Of a DNA stretch of 64,000 nt, positions 50,490 to 58,504 are shown one piece after another. The notes under the pieces were generated by a model that had not been told where the DNA came from, did no database searches, and saw only the letters and a list, made by a program, of their open reading frames with translations. The first letter of the stretch is position 1, and every line of letters starts with the position of its first letter. The position numbers and the translations under genes were made by a program. The stretch comes from Martinezella dioscoreae (lineage in GTDB: Bacteria; Pseudomonadota; Alphaproteobacteria; Rhizobiales; Rhizobiaceae), in NCBI RefSeq assembly GCF_009176305.1, contig NZ_BLAJ01000004.1, positions 62,001 through 126,000 on the forward strand, written 5' to 3'.

Positions 50490-51065
50490 CTAATCGGTCA
50501 CCGGCTCGCCGAGCGTATGCATCAGGCGGTTCGCCCAGCCGAAAATTGCCGACGAGAAGACGAGATCGATGGATTCCAATTCAGACAAGCCCACGTCGGC
50601 CAATGCCTGCGCATCTGCTTTCGTGGCTTCGGGCGGCGTTGGCGACAGGCGTGCGGAAAAATCAAAGATCGCCTGCAGGTGCTCGTCGAGTTCCGCATCC
50701 AGGCCGTCCGTGAAGATTGCTTCGATCACGTCGGTTCTTTTGGTCTGGCTGATGAAGCGGGAGGCGTGAACCGCGGCGCAGTAGACGCAGTGGTTGACGA
50801 TGGACGCGGCCGTCGCGCCCAGTTCGCGCTCGCTCGAAGCAAGCCCATCCTTTCCGTACATGATCAGATTGAACAGTGGAGAGCGGACGCTCAGCGATTC
50901 CGGATCGTGCGCGAGCGTCAGGACATAGGGCGAAATGCCCTTGTTGGACGGCGTCACCTGCATGGCCGCGCGCTGTTCCGCGGTCGCGGTCTCGAGGTCG
51001 ACTGGAACGACATAAGGCTGCCAGCGCGGAATTTTGGTGGTGAAGGCATGGACGACCTCGCTCAT
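50490..51065 (-). CDS. AhpD-like/CMD peroxidase-related protein (Avi_7169 type)
   Basis: A 191-residue protein of the carboxymuconolactone decarboxylase superfamily. The redox motif is IVNHCVYCAAVHASRF (CxxC followed by His, about residues 92-107), as in AhpD alkylhydroperoxidases. It matches what I recall of the 'alkylhydroperoxidase domain protein, Avi_7169 family', which is typically paired with an 'Avi_7170' CMD protein, as here. It may remove peroxides or act on a substrate of the neighbouring flavin enzymes. It overlaps the upstream CMD gene by 4 bases. Confidence 0.83.
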   Translation of the reverse strand: MSEVVHAFTTKIPRWQPYVVPVDLETATAEQRAAMQVTPSNKGISPYVLTLAHDPESLSVRSPLFNLIMYGKDGLASSERELGATAASIVNHCVYCAAVHASRFISQTKRTDVIEAIFTDGLDAELDEHLQAIFDFSARLSPTPPEATKADAQALADVGLSELESIDLVFSSAIFGWANRLMHTLGEPVTD

Positions 51066-51601
51066 TGTCTTGCTCCGATCAATGCCAATCCCGCGATGAC
51101 GCGCACCTGGTAGTTCACGAAGGCTGCCAGTTCGGAGAGGCGGACGATGTCGGCATCGGCCACGCCGCTGGCGCGCAATGCCTCTATGTCCGCCCGGCTC
51201 GCCTCCCTCGGTGCGACGGTCAGCCGGTCGGCGTGACGAACGATCTCGGCGGCGCGTGGGTCCTCCACGGTCGTGCCAGGTGAGGAGAGCGGGGCAATCG
51301 CGGTTTCGCCCGCCCGCTCCACGAGAGCATCATAGTGGCGCGCCAGCGCCTCGTTGTGATTTTGCCGGGCCATGCGGGCGGCAAGCGCCGCCCGAAGTCC
51401 ATGGGACAGACCGCCGGGATCGCGTGGCAGCAGCACCGCGTCATGGGCTGCCTCGCTCAGGCGCAGGATCTCAGCGCGCTTTTCCATGGCTTCGGCGAGC
51501 GCGGAGCCAGGCTTCACGGAGACTAGGGTTTCGATGAGTGTCAAAACAGGCTCCTCGGGTGCGTCTTTGGGGGCAGCATCTAGGTAGGCGTGACACACCA
51601 T
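51062..51601 (-). CDS. CMD-domain protein (Avi_7170 type)
   Basis: A 179-residue partner of the AhpD-like protein, sharing the CMD helical fold: GLSHGLRAALAARMARQNHN, ADIEALRASGVADADIVRLS, then ELAAFVNYQVRVIAGLALIG. It lacks the CxxC motif, so is not itself a peroxidase of the AhpD kind. The ATG at 51601 has no clear ribosome site; an in-frame TTG at 51544, with GAGGAG 6 bases upstream, may be the real start and would shorten the protein by 19 residues. Divergent from the LysR gene at 51707. Confidence 0.78.
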   Translation of the reverse strand: MVCHAYLDAAPKDAPEEPVLTLIETLVSVKPGSALAEAMEKRAEILRLSEAAHDAVLLPRDPGGLSHGLRAALAARMARQNHNEALARHYDALVERAGETAIAPLSSPGTTVEDPRAAEIVRHADRLTVAPREASRADIEALRASGVADADIVRLSELAAFVNYQVRVIAGLALIGARQ

Positions 51602-51706
51602 TATGTCAAATGATAATGATTAAGCGACTTGCATGCAGAATAATTATCTAATTCCGATCGCCAAGTGAGAATTCATATGCTTTACTCGCATTAAGAGGAG
51701 TGCTTC

Positions 51707-52705
51707 ATGTCAATTATGCATTCTAACTCTTTCGATATTCGGCAACTTGAGGCCTTCGCGGCCGTGATTTCCGCGGGTAGCGTGACCGGGGCGGCGCGCT
51801 TGCTGGGCCGATCGCAACCGGCGGTCACCAGGCTCATCCAGGATCTGGAAGCCGATATCGGCTATGCGCTCCTGCATCGAAGCGGTCCACGGATCACGCC
51901 GACCTCGCGAGGCGTGCTATTTCATTCCGAGGTCGAGCGCCATCTTGCCAGTCTCACACATATCCGTGAGCGCGCGGAGGCGATCGGTCGTGATGAACCA
52001 CCCACGCTGACGATCGCGGCAACGCCGTCGCTTGCGGCGGGCGTTCTGCCGCGGGCACTCGCGGCCGTTGCCCCGGATCTGATCCCGCGTCATCTACATG
52101 TGCAGGCGCTTGCGGCCGAAAACGTCGTCCAGGCAGTGCTCGCCCGCTCGGCGGATTTGGGGATCGCAAGCCTGCCGCTCGAACATCCGGGCCTCGAAAT
52201 ACACTGGATCGCGGAGGCGCCATGTGTCGTCGCCATCGCCGCGAGCGATCCGCTCGCCGACCGTGACGTGGTGCGTCTTGCCGATCTCGCCGATCGCCGC
52301 ATCATCACCCTGGCAAATCCATATCGCTTGCGGCATCGAGTCGATGAGGCACTGGAACGGGCAGGGGTCTCGCCGGACCGGATTATCGACGTCAATGCTT
52401 CACTGACGGCGCTGTCGTTGGTTCGGGCAGGACTAGGGGTTGGCATCGTCGAGCCGGCGACCGTCGTCGGCGTGCCGCTTGACGGTGTCGTGATGCGCGT
52501 GCTCGATCACACCATCCCCTTTCTCTTCGGTGCGATATCGCCCGCCGCGCTGCCGCTCACATCGACGATCACGGCAGTGATCGAGGCGGCGCGCACGGTG
52601 GCTTTGACGATGCCAGGCTGCCGCCTGTTCGACTCGAGCGGCGCGGAAGCGCTGGCCGATACCATTTACGGGCAAACCGCGAGACCTGAGGGAGCGTCGA
52701 TATGA
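51707..52705 (+). CDS. LysR-family transcriptional regulator
   Basis: A 332-residue regulator. The helix-turn-helix is FDIRQLEAFAAVISAGSVTG then AARLLGRSQPAVTRLIQDLE (about residues 9-50), and the effector domain has TIAATPSLAAGVLPRAL and VVAIAASDPLADRDV. AGAGGAG precedes ATG 51707. The divergent gap 51602-51706 is AT-rich, with TGATAATGATTAA near 51611 and the palindrome ATAATTAT at 51640-51647, either of which may be its site. It overlaps the flavoprotein gene by 4 bases, so it heads the operon it likely controls. Confidence 0.9.
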   Translation: MSIMHSNSFDIRQLEAFAAVISAGSVTGAARLLGRSQPAVTRLIQDLEADIGYALLHRSGPRITPTSRGVLFHSEVERHLASLTHIRERAEAIGRDEPPTLTIAATPSLAAGVLPRALAAVAPDLIPRHLHVQALAAENVVQAVLARSADLGIASLPLEHPGLEIHWIAEAPCVVAIAASDPLADRDVVRLADLADRRIITLANPYRLRHRVDEALERAGVSPDRIIDVNASLTALSLVRAGLGVGIVEPATVVGVPLDGVVMRVLDHTIPFLFGAISPAALPLTSTITAVIEAARTVALTMPGCRLFDSSGAEALADTIYGQTARPEGASI

Positions 52706-54177
52706 GCGACCTTTCCATCTTGCCGGACGGTCTCGATGCTCTTGAGGCGCGGCTGCGGCAGGATCTCGCCTGGCTGGAACTGCCGGCCAAATCCTGGGTG
52801 CCGCTGCGCGTGATCGACGGTCAGCCTGTCGTGGATGTCGTCATCATTGGCGCGGGCATGGCCGGGCTCGTCGCCTCCGCGATGCTGAAGAGGCTGGGTG
52901 TCGCCAACCATGTCGTGCTCGACAAGGCACCCGCGGGTCGCGAGGGACCCTGGGTCACCTTCGCCCGAATGCGAACGCTACGCTCTCCCAAGCAGCTCAC
53001 CGGTCCGGCGATGGGGCTGCCCGCCCTGACGTTTCGCGCCTACTACGAAGCGCGCTTCGGCCGGGAGGCGTGGGTCGTGCTCGACCGCGCGCCGCGTGAG
53101 ATGTGGATGGAATATCTGATCTGGTACCGTAAGGTGCTCGAGCTTCCCGTCCGCAACGGCGTCACAGTCGATGCGATCCTCCCACGCAAGGACGGAATGC
53201 TTGATCTTGTCTGCATTGAGGACGGCCTCAAGGAGACGATCATTGCGCGTCATGCGGTGTTGGCGACCGGCCGCGATGGTTTGGGCGGCCCGTTCGTGCC
53301 AGATATCGCGAAAAGCATCGGTGGCAAGTTCTGGGCGCATACCGCTGACGACATCGATTTCGCGATGCTGCGCGGCAAGCGGATAGGCGTGATTGGTGCC
53401 GGCGCCTCTGCGATGGACAATGCCGCGACCGCTCTCGAAGCCGGTGCGGCGCGCCTCGACATGTTCGTGCGCCGCAGGGAGCTGCCGCGGATCAACAAGT
53501 TCACCGGCATCGGCAGCCAGGGCGTCGTGCACGGATTCGCCGGCCTTCCCGATGAGTGGAAGTGGCGCTTCCTCAATTATGCCATGGCCCAGCAGACGCC
53601 GCCGCCGCGGCCGAGCGTCTTGCGCGTCAGTTCCTTCCCGCAAGCCCATCTCCATCTTGAGAGCCCGATCAGCAGGCTGGAGCAGGAAGGCGACCACGTC
53701 ATCGTGACGACGCCGAAGGCCAGCTATCCCGTCGACTTCCTGATCTTTGGAACGGGCTTCAAGATCGACCTGAGCAATCGACCGGAGCTTGCCGCCTTCG
53801 GCCCACATATACGCTTGTGGCGCGATCGCTTCCCGGTGCCGGCGGAGATACCCAACGCCGAACTCGAGGGATCCCCCGATCTCGGAGAGGCGTTCGAATT
53901 CCTCGAAAGGGAGCCGGGCTCGTGCCCAACGCTGGCAAGGATTCACTGCTTCAATTTTCCGGCGACACTCAGTCACGGCAAGCTCACCGGCGACATCCCC
54001 GCGATCAGCGAAGGTGCCGACCGCCTGGCGCGTGGCATTGTCCGCGCCCTCTTTGTCGCCGACCGCGAGAAACACTTTGAAAACCTCCAGGCTTTCGACA
54101 CCCCGGAACTCTTCGGTGACGAATGGGCGGATGACGATACCAAGGAGCCTTCCGAACTATCTTCCGAAAGGACCTGA
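52702..54177 (+). CDS. FMO-like FAD/NAD(P)-binding oxidoreductase
   Basis: A 491-residue flavoprotein with two Rossmann motifs: FAD site VVDVVIIGAGMAGLVASAML (about residues 43-62) and NAD(P) site GKRIGVIGAGASAMDNAATA (about 227-246). VLATGRDG and FLIFGTGFKIDL are the usual ATG-type motifs linking the domains. The layout resembles flavin-containing/Baeyer-Villiger-like monooxygenases, but the exact FMO fingerprint is not clear. It is coupled by 4-base overlap with the LysR upstream and followed by an amino-acid-type importer, so it probably oxidises the imported compound. Confidence 0.82.
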   Translation: MSDLSILPDGLDALEARLRQDLAWLELPAKSWVPLRVIDGQPVVDVVIIGAGMAGLVASAMLKRLGVANHVVLDKAPAGREGPWVTFARMRTLRSPKQLTGPAMGLPALTFRAYYEARFGREAWVVLDRAPREMWMEYLIWYRKVLELPVRNGVTVDAILPRKDGMLDLVCIEDGLKETIIARHAVLATGRDGLGGPFVPDIAKSIGGKFWAHTADDIDFAMLRGKRIGVIGAGASAMDNAATALEAGAARLDMFVRRRELPRINKFTGIGSQGVVHGFAGLPDEWKWRFLNYAMAQQTPPPRPSVLRVSSFPQAHLHLESPISRLEQEGDHVIVTTPKASYPVDFLIFGTGFKIDLSNRPELAAFGPHIRLWRDRFPVPAEIPNAELEGSPDLGEAFEFLEREPGSCPTLARIHCFNFPATLSHGKLTGDIPAISEGADRLARGIVRALFVADREKHFENLQAFDTPELFGDEWADDDTKEPSELSSERT

Positions 54178-54185
54178 GACCCGCA

Positions 54186-54926
54186 ATGCTTGAGATCAAG
54201 AACCTAAAGCTGTCTTACGGAAGCACGCAAATTCTAAATGGTGTGGACCTGTCGGTGAAACGGGGCGACGTGGTGTCGATCATCGGCCCGAGCGGCACCG
54301 GCAAGACGACGCTTCTCAAGTGCATCAACCATCTGACCAAGCCGTCCTCCGGCTCGATCGCGTTGGATGGCATCCACATGGATTACGCTCGCCCCGACAA
54401 GGCCGCGGTGCAGGCGATCCGTCTTCGCACGGCGATGGTTTTCCAGCAGTTCAACGTCTTCAAGAACATGACCGTCATCCAGAACGTCATGGACCCGCTG
54501 GTGGTCGTTCAGCGCAAGCCGAAGGAAGAGGCCCGCGCGATCGCCGTGCGGGAACTCGAGCGCGTCGGACTTGCTGACAAGCTCGACAACTATCCCTCCC
54601 AGCTCTCAGGTGGTCAGCTCCAGCGGACCGGCATCGCCCGCGCCTTGGCGGTCAAGCCGGACGTGATGCTGTTCGACGAGCCGACATCGTCGCTTGACCC
54701 CGAACTGGTGAACGAGGTCCTGAAGGTGATCAAGGATGTGACGTCCTCGGGCATCACATCGCTCCTCGTCACCCATGAGATGCAGTTCGCCAAGAACATC
54801 TCGAACCGCATCGTCTTCATGGACCGGGGCGTCGTCGCCGCGGACGGCACTCCGGCCGAAATCTTCGATACACCCTCCAACCCGCGCCTCGCTCAGTTTC
54901 TCAATTCCGAACGCGCGATCCAGTAG
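54186..54926 (+). CDS. Polar amino acid-type ABC transporter ATP-binding protein (GlnQ/HisP-like)
   Basis: A 246-residue ATPase with Walker A GPSGTGKTT (about residues 37-45), Q-loop AMVFQQFNVFKNMTVIQNVM, signature LSGGQLQRTGIARAL and Walker B VMLFDEPTSSLDPELV. TSGITSLLVTHEMQFAKNIS with MDRGVV is the amino-acid class pattern. It starts 8 bases after the flavoprotein gene. It works with 54941, 55816 and 56540. Confidence 0.93.
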   Translation: MLEIKNLKLSYGSTQILNGVDLSVKRGDVVSIIGPSGTGKTTLLKCINHLTKPSSGSIALDGIHMDYARPDKAAVQAIRLRTAMVFQQFNVFKNMTVIQNVMDPLVVVQRKPKEEARAIAVRELERVGLADKLDNYPSQLSGGQLQRTGIARALAVKPDVMLFDEPTSSLDPELVNEVLKVIKDVTSSGITSLLVTHEMQFAKNISNRIVFMDRGVVAADGTPAEIFDTPSNPRLAQFLNSERAIQ

Positions 54927-54940
54927 AAAGGATGCCTGAA

Positions 54941-55759
54941 ATGACTTCCATGAGTTCAATCTCGCGCCGTGGCCTCGGTCTCGCCGTAGCAGGCGTCGCG
55001 ATCGCCTTCGCAACCGCCTCGTTCGCCGAGGACGTCCGCACGATCAAGATCGCCACCGCGGCTGAATCGAAGCCGCTCTCCTGGGGCGCGATCGGCGTCG
55101 AGCCGCAGGGTTACGAACCCGACGTGCTGAGGGCGATCAACGCGAAGCTGCCCCAGTACAAGTTCGTCATGGAAGGTGCGGCCGACATTGCCCAGGAAAC
55201 CGGCCTTGCCACCGGCAAGTACGACATCGCGACGGGCGGCTATTATCGCGCGCCCGCTCGTGAAAAGCAGTTCCTCATTCCTGACGCCCCGATCGGTGCG
55301 AGCTTGATCAAGATCTATAGCCGCAAGGATAGCGGCATCAACGAGATGAAGGATCTGGTCGGCAAGAAGATCGTGCCCGTCACCGCAGGCGGCGGCATCT
55401 ACAAGTTCGCCACGGCATGGCAGGAGCAAAACCCGGCTTACAAGATCGAGATCACCGCCTCGAGCGCCGGCGTTCCCTATCCGGACCGGCTGAAGGAAGT
55501 GCAGAACGGCAAATACGATGCGCTCGTGCTGCCATCCAACCTTGGCGAGCAGACCGTGATCGACCAGCAGAAGCTCGACATCAAGACGAGCGAGCCGGTC
55601 GCGATCAATCAGACCTTCGTGCTGGTCCATCGCTCCGAGGAGAACAAGGCCCTCTCCGATGGCATCGACAAGGCTCTGAAGGAGCTCAAGGCCGACGGCA
55701 CGCTTGCCAAGCTCTCGCAGAAGTGGTTCGGCGAGGACATCACCACGTACATGAAGTAA
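54941..55759 (+). CDS. Polar amino acid-type ABC transporter substrate-binding protein
   Basis: A 272-residue periplasmic binding protein of the SBP_bac_3 class. The signal peptide (SRRGLGLAVAGVAIAFATAS) ends near SFAE. The body has LSWGAIGVEPQGYEPDVLRA, ETGLATGKYDIATGGYYRAP, KQFLIPDAPIGASLIKIYSR and C-terminal GTLAKLSQKWFGEDITTYMK. AAAGGA 8 bases before 54941 makes that ATG the better start; ATG 54932 is also in frame. The usual amino-acid-binding Arg/Asp pattern is not obvious, so the ligand may be an amino acid derivative. Confidence 0.9.
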   Translation: MTSMSSISRRGLGLAVAGVAIAFATASFAEDVRTIKIATAAESKPLSWGAIGVEPQGYEPDVLRAINAKLPQYKFVMEGAADIAQETGLATGKYDIATGGYYRAPAREKQFLIPDAPIGASLIKIYSRKDSGINEMKDLVGKKIVPVTAGGGIYKFATAWQEQNPAYKIEITASSAGVPYPDRLKEVQNGKYDALVLPSNLGEQTVIDQQKLDIKTSEPVAINQTFVLVHRSEENKALSDGIDKALKELKADGTLAKLSQKWFGEDITTYMK

Positions 55760-55815
55760 CGCCGCCCGCAGATCCCGGCGATCAGGCCAAAGACTGAAAG
55801 AAGGAGTGTTCCGAA

Positions 55816-56523
55816 GTGGACCTTTCCGTCATGATCCCAGAGCTGCTCTCGGCCCTGCCGCTGACGCTTGCGATCACGTTCACGGCCATGATCGCCGGCT
55901 TCGTGCTGGCCTTGATTGCGACGACATTTCGGGTTCGCAGGATCCCGGTGATCAGCCAATTGGCGGATCTCTACGTATCCTATGCCCGCAGCGTGCCCGT
56001 CGTCCTGCAATTGTTCGTCGCCTTTTATGGGCTCCCGGTGCTTGTGGGTGTGTTCGGCGTTGCGGACTTCGTGTCTCCGACCATCGCCGCGATGCTGGGC
56101 TTGAGCCTCTATCACGGAGGCTATCTGTCCGAAGTCATGCGGCCGGCCTATCTCGCCGTCGAACGCGGCCAGCATGATGCCGCGGACAGCCTTGGCTATA
56201 CGTTCCGCCAGAAACTCACGCGCGTTCTCGGCCCGCAGGCGGTTCACATCGCGCTCCCCGGCTACGGCAACTCGATCATCTACCTGATCCACAACGTTGC
56301 GCTCGTCATGTATATCGGCGCGGCCGACGTCATGGCGACCGCACACCTTGTGATGGAGCGCGACTACAACCAGTACCAGTTCGAAACATACCTCGTGCTG
56401 GCGGTGCTCTATTCGCTGCTTTGCCTGGTCGCCTGGTCTGTCGTCCGCTTTTTCGAGCTTCGTTCCGCGAGATTTTCTCCAGGCGCGAAGCGCGGCAGAA
56501 CCACGATGATGGCAAGCGTCTGA
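55816..56523 (+). CDS. Polar amino acid-type ABC transporter permease, first of two
   Basis: A 235-residue HisM/GlnP-type permease from a GTG start with GAAGGAG upstream. Membrane segments include ALPLTLAITFTAMIAGFVLA and TYLVLAVLYSLLCLVAWSVV. The coupling loop is AYLAVERGQHDAADSLGYTF. The usual 'R-S-x-P' segment is present as YARSVPVVLQLFVAFYGLPV. It pairs with the permease at 56540. Confidence 0.92.
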   Translation: MDLSVMIPELLSALPLTLAITFTAMIAGFVLALIATTFRVRRIPVISQLADLYVSYARSVPVVLQLFVAFYGLPVLVGVFGVADFVSPTIAAMLGLSLYHGGYLSEVMRPAYLAVERGQHDAADSLGYTFRQKLTRVLGPQAVHIALPGYGNSIIYLIHNVALVMYIGAADVMATAHLVMERDYNQYQFETYLVLAVLYSLLCLVAWSVVRFFELRSARFSPGAKRGRTTMMASV

Positions 56524-56539
56524 TCGAAGGAGTTGCTAC

Positions 56540-57232
56540 ATGTTCGATATCGACGTTCTTCTCCCCGATCTTTGGGATATCCTGGGTGCGGTACCCCTCA
56601 CGCTCGCGATGGCGCTTGCGATCTTCGTCTTCTCGACGATCATAGGCAGCCTGTTCGCCATGGTGGAATATCGGCGCATCCCTGTCTTGCGACAGCTTGT
56701 CGTCGCCTACAAGGTCGCGTTCAAGGGCGTGCCGATGGTCGTGGTGATCTTCCTCGCCTACTATGGCCTTCCCTCGATCCTGCAATTCCTGACATCGCTG
56801 ATCGGCGTGGACTATAACGGCCATTCGACGCCAAACTGGGTCACGCTCATCGTCGCCCTGACGGCCTGCGTCGCCGCTTTCCAGGCGGAAGTCGTCAAGG
56901 GCGCGCTGAATTCTTTCGACACCGGCCAGGCGGATGCAGCCTATTCGCTCGGCTACAAGAAGAGCCAGCTCTTCCGCCGGGTCATGCTTCCGCAGGTCAT
57001 CGTCGCGGCGATACCGGATCTTGCCAATTCCTTCATGGTCATCATGAAGGCGCTTTCCCTGGGGTTCGCCATCGAGGTGGTCGACATCTTCGCGCAGTCG
57101 CAACTGACCGCAGCGCTGAACTTCTATTATCTCGAGGCCTTCCTGGTCGCGGTCGTGATCTACATGGTGATAGCCTATGCCGTAACCCAGATCGCGGACA
57201 GGACGGAGCGAGCGCTCAGGGTGCGGACTTGA
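56540..57232 (+). CDS. Polar amino acid-type ABC transporter permease, second of two
   Basis: A 230-residue HisQ/GlnP-type permease with GAAGGAG upstream of ATG 56540. Segments: VPLTLAMALAIFVFSTIIGS and YLEAFLVAVVIYMVIAYAVT. Coupling loop: ALNSFDTGQADAAYSLGYKK. In place of the usual RSxP it has KVAFKGVPMVVVIFLAYYGL. Last gene of the LysR-flavoprotein-importer operon; the gap to the next gene (57233-57427) holds its 3' end and the control region of the sugar importer. Confidence 0.92.
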   Translation: MFDIDVLLPDLWDILGAVPLTLAMALAIFVFSTIIGSLFAMVEYRRIPVLRQLVVAYKVAFKGVPMVVVIFLAYYGLPSILQFLTSLIGVDYNGHSTPNWVTLIVALTACVAAFQAEVVKGALNSFDTGQADAAYSLGYKKSQLFRRVMLPQVIVAAIPDLANSFMVIMKALSLGFAIEVVDIFAQSQLTAALNFYYLEAFLVAVVIYMVIAYAVTQIADRTERALRVRT

Positions 57233-57380
57233 TCTCGACCCAACGCTTCCGACGCGGCAAGACAAGACGGTCTCCATCGGCTGATCGCCCTTGAAAACCG
57301 CGGCCGGGGACGAGCACCCGCGCCGTCCACTCTTTCCTCTCCAGACCGCCTTTTTGAAAATTCATTTCTCCCCATTCTCG

Positions 57381-57405
57381 TTAGTCCACTTAATTTATAG
57401 ACTAA
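57381..57405. promoter_or_regulatory. Inverted repeat TTAGTC-N13-GACTAA
   Basis: Perfect 6-bp arms, 22 bases before the sugar-binding-protein start at 57428, in AT-rich DNA. Similar in spacing and sequence to the site at 6907-6931. It is a likely operator for the 57428-62068 operon; regulator unknown. Confidence 0.45.
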
Positions 57406-57427
57406 AGTCAAATTGGAGAGAGTGGCA

Positions 57428-58441
57428 ATGAGCATCGAAAAGTCCGACAGCGGTCTGGGAAGACGGGAGCTGTTGAAATTATCCGCAGCGGCCGGAGTTG
57501 CGGTCGCCGGCGCTTCCCTGATCGGGCAGAAGCCGGTCTTCGCGGCCGACGGAGAACTGTCCCTGAAAGGCAAGCGCATCGCCATCAGCGCGACCGGAAC
57601 CGACCACTTTTTCGACCTGCAGGCCTATAATGCCCAGATCGAAGAGGTAAAGCGCCTCGGCGGCGAGCCGATCGCCGTCGATGCAGGGCGCAATGACGGC
57701 AAACTGGTCTCGCAGTTGCAAACGCTGATTGCTCAGAAGCCGGATGCCATCGTTCAGATCCTCGGGACGCTCAGCGTCATCGACCCCTGGCTGAAGAAGG
57801 CGCGCGACGCCGGCATTCCGGTTCTGACGGTCGACGTCGGCTCGACCAATTCGATCAACAATACCACCTCCGACAACTGGGGCATCGGCAAGGACCTGGC
57901 GCTCCAGCTCGTCTCCGATATCGGCGGCGAAGGCAATATCGTCGTCTTCAACGGCTTTTACGGCGTGACGCCTTGCGCGATCCGCTATGACCAGCTGGTC
58001 AATGTCGTCAAATATTTCCCGAAGGTGAAGATCCTCCAGCCGGAACTGCGCGACGTCATCCCGAATACCGTGCAGGACGCTTTCACCCAGATCACCACGA
58101 TTTTGAACAAATATCCGGAAAAGGGGTCGATCAAGGCGATCTGGTCGGCATGGGACATCCCGCAGCTCGGCGCGACCCAGGCGCTTGCCGCCGCTGGCCG
58201 CACCGAAATCCGCACCTACGGCGTCGATGGCAGTCCGGAAGTGCTGCAGCTCATCGCCGATCCGAAATCGCCCGCTGGCGCCGACGTCGCTCAACAGCCC
58301 GCGGAAATCGGCCGCACCGCCATCCGCAATGTCGCGAAGCTCCTCGCCGGGCAGACGTTGCCGCGCGAGACCTACGTTCCAGCGCTTCTGGCCAACAAGG
58401 CCAATGTCGGCGAGGTCACCAAAAAGCTCGGCATTGGCTGA
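57428..58441 (+). CDS. Sugar ABC transporter substrate-binding protein (ribose/AI-2 class)
   Basis: A 337-residue periplasmic binding protein of the Periplas_BP_4 group. The N-terminus carries a twin-arginine-like signal (GRRELLKLSAAAGVAVAGAS) ending near VFAAD. The mature protein has KGKRIAISATGTDHFFDLQA, VDAGRNDGKLVSQLQTLIAQ, KPDAIVQILGTLSVIDPWLK, GIPVLTVDVG and IKAIWSAWDIPQLGATQALA. GGAGAGAG precedes ATG 57428. First gene of a four-gene importer; the ligand, probably a sugar or sugar alcohol, cannot be named. Confidence 0.9.
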   Translation: MSIEKSDSGLGRRELLKLSAAAGVAVAGASLIGQKPVFAADGELSLKGKRIAISATGTDHFFDLQAYNAQIEEVKRLGGEPIAVDAGRNDGKLVSQLQTLIAQKPDAIVQILGTLSVIDPWLKKARDAGIPVLTVDVGSTNSINNTTSDNWGIGKDLALQLVSDIGGEGNIVVFNGFYGVTPCAIRYDQLVNVVKYFPKVKILQPELRDVIPNTVQDAFTQITTILNKYPEKGSIKAIWSAWDIPQLGATQALAAAGRTEIRTYGVDGSPEVLQLIADPKSPAGADVAQQPAEIGRTAIRNVAKLLAGQTLPRETYVPALLANKANVGEVTKKLGIG

Positions 58442-58504
58442 TAGTCCGCTCCGGGCGATGCCGCCATGGCTGGATCGCCCGGAACATGTCCGCTGGAGAC
58501 CGAG

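Noticed and set aside
51602-51706. A Fur-box-like TGATAATGATTAA in the CMD/LysR divergent region.
   Set aside because: Only a partial match to GATAAT repeats, in AT-rich DNA where such matches arise by chance, and rhizobial iron control usually runs through Irr/RirA; not called as a Fur site.
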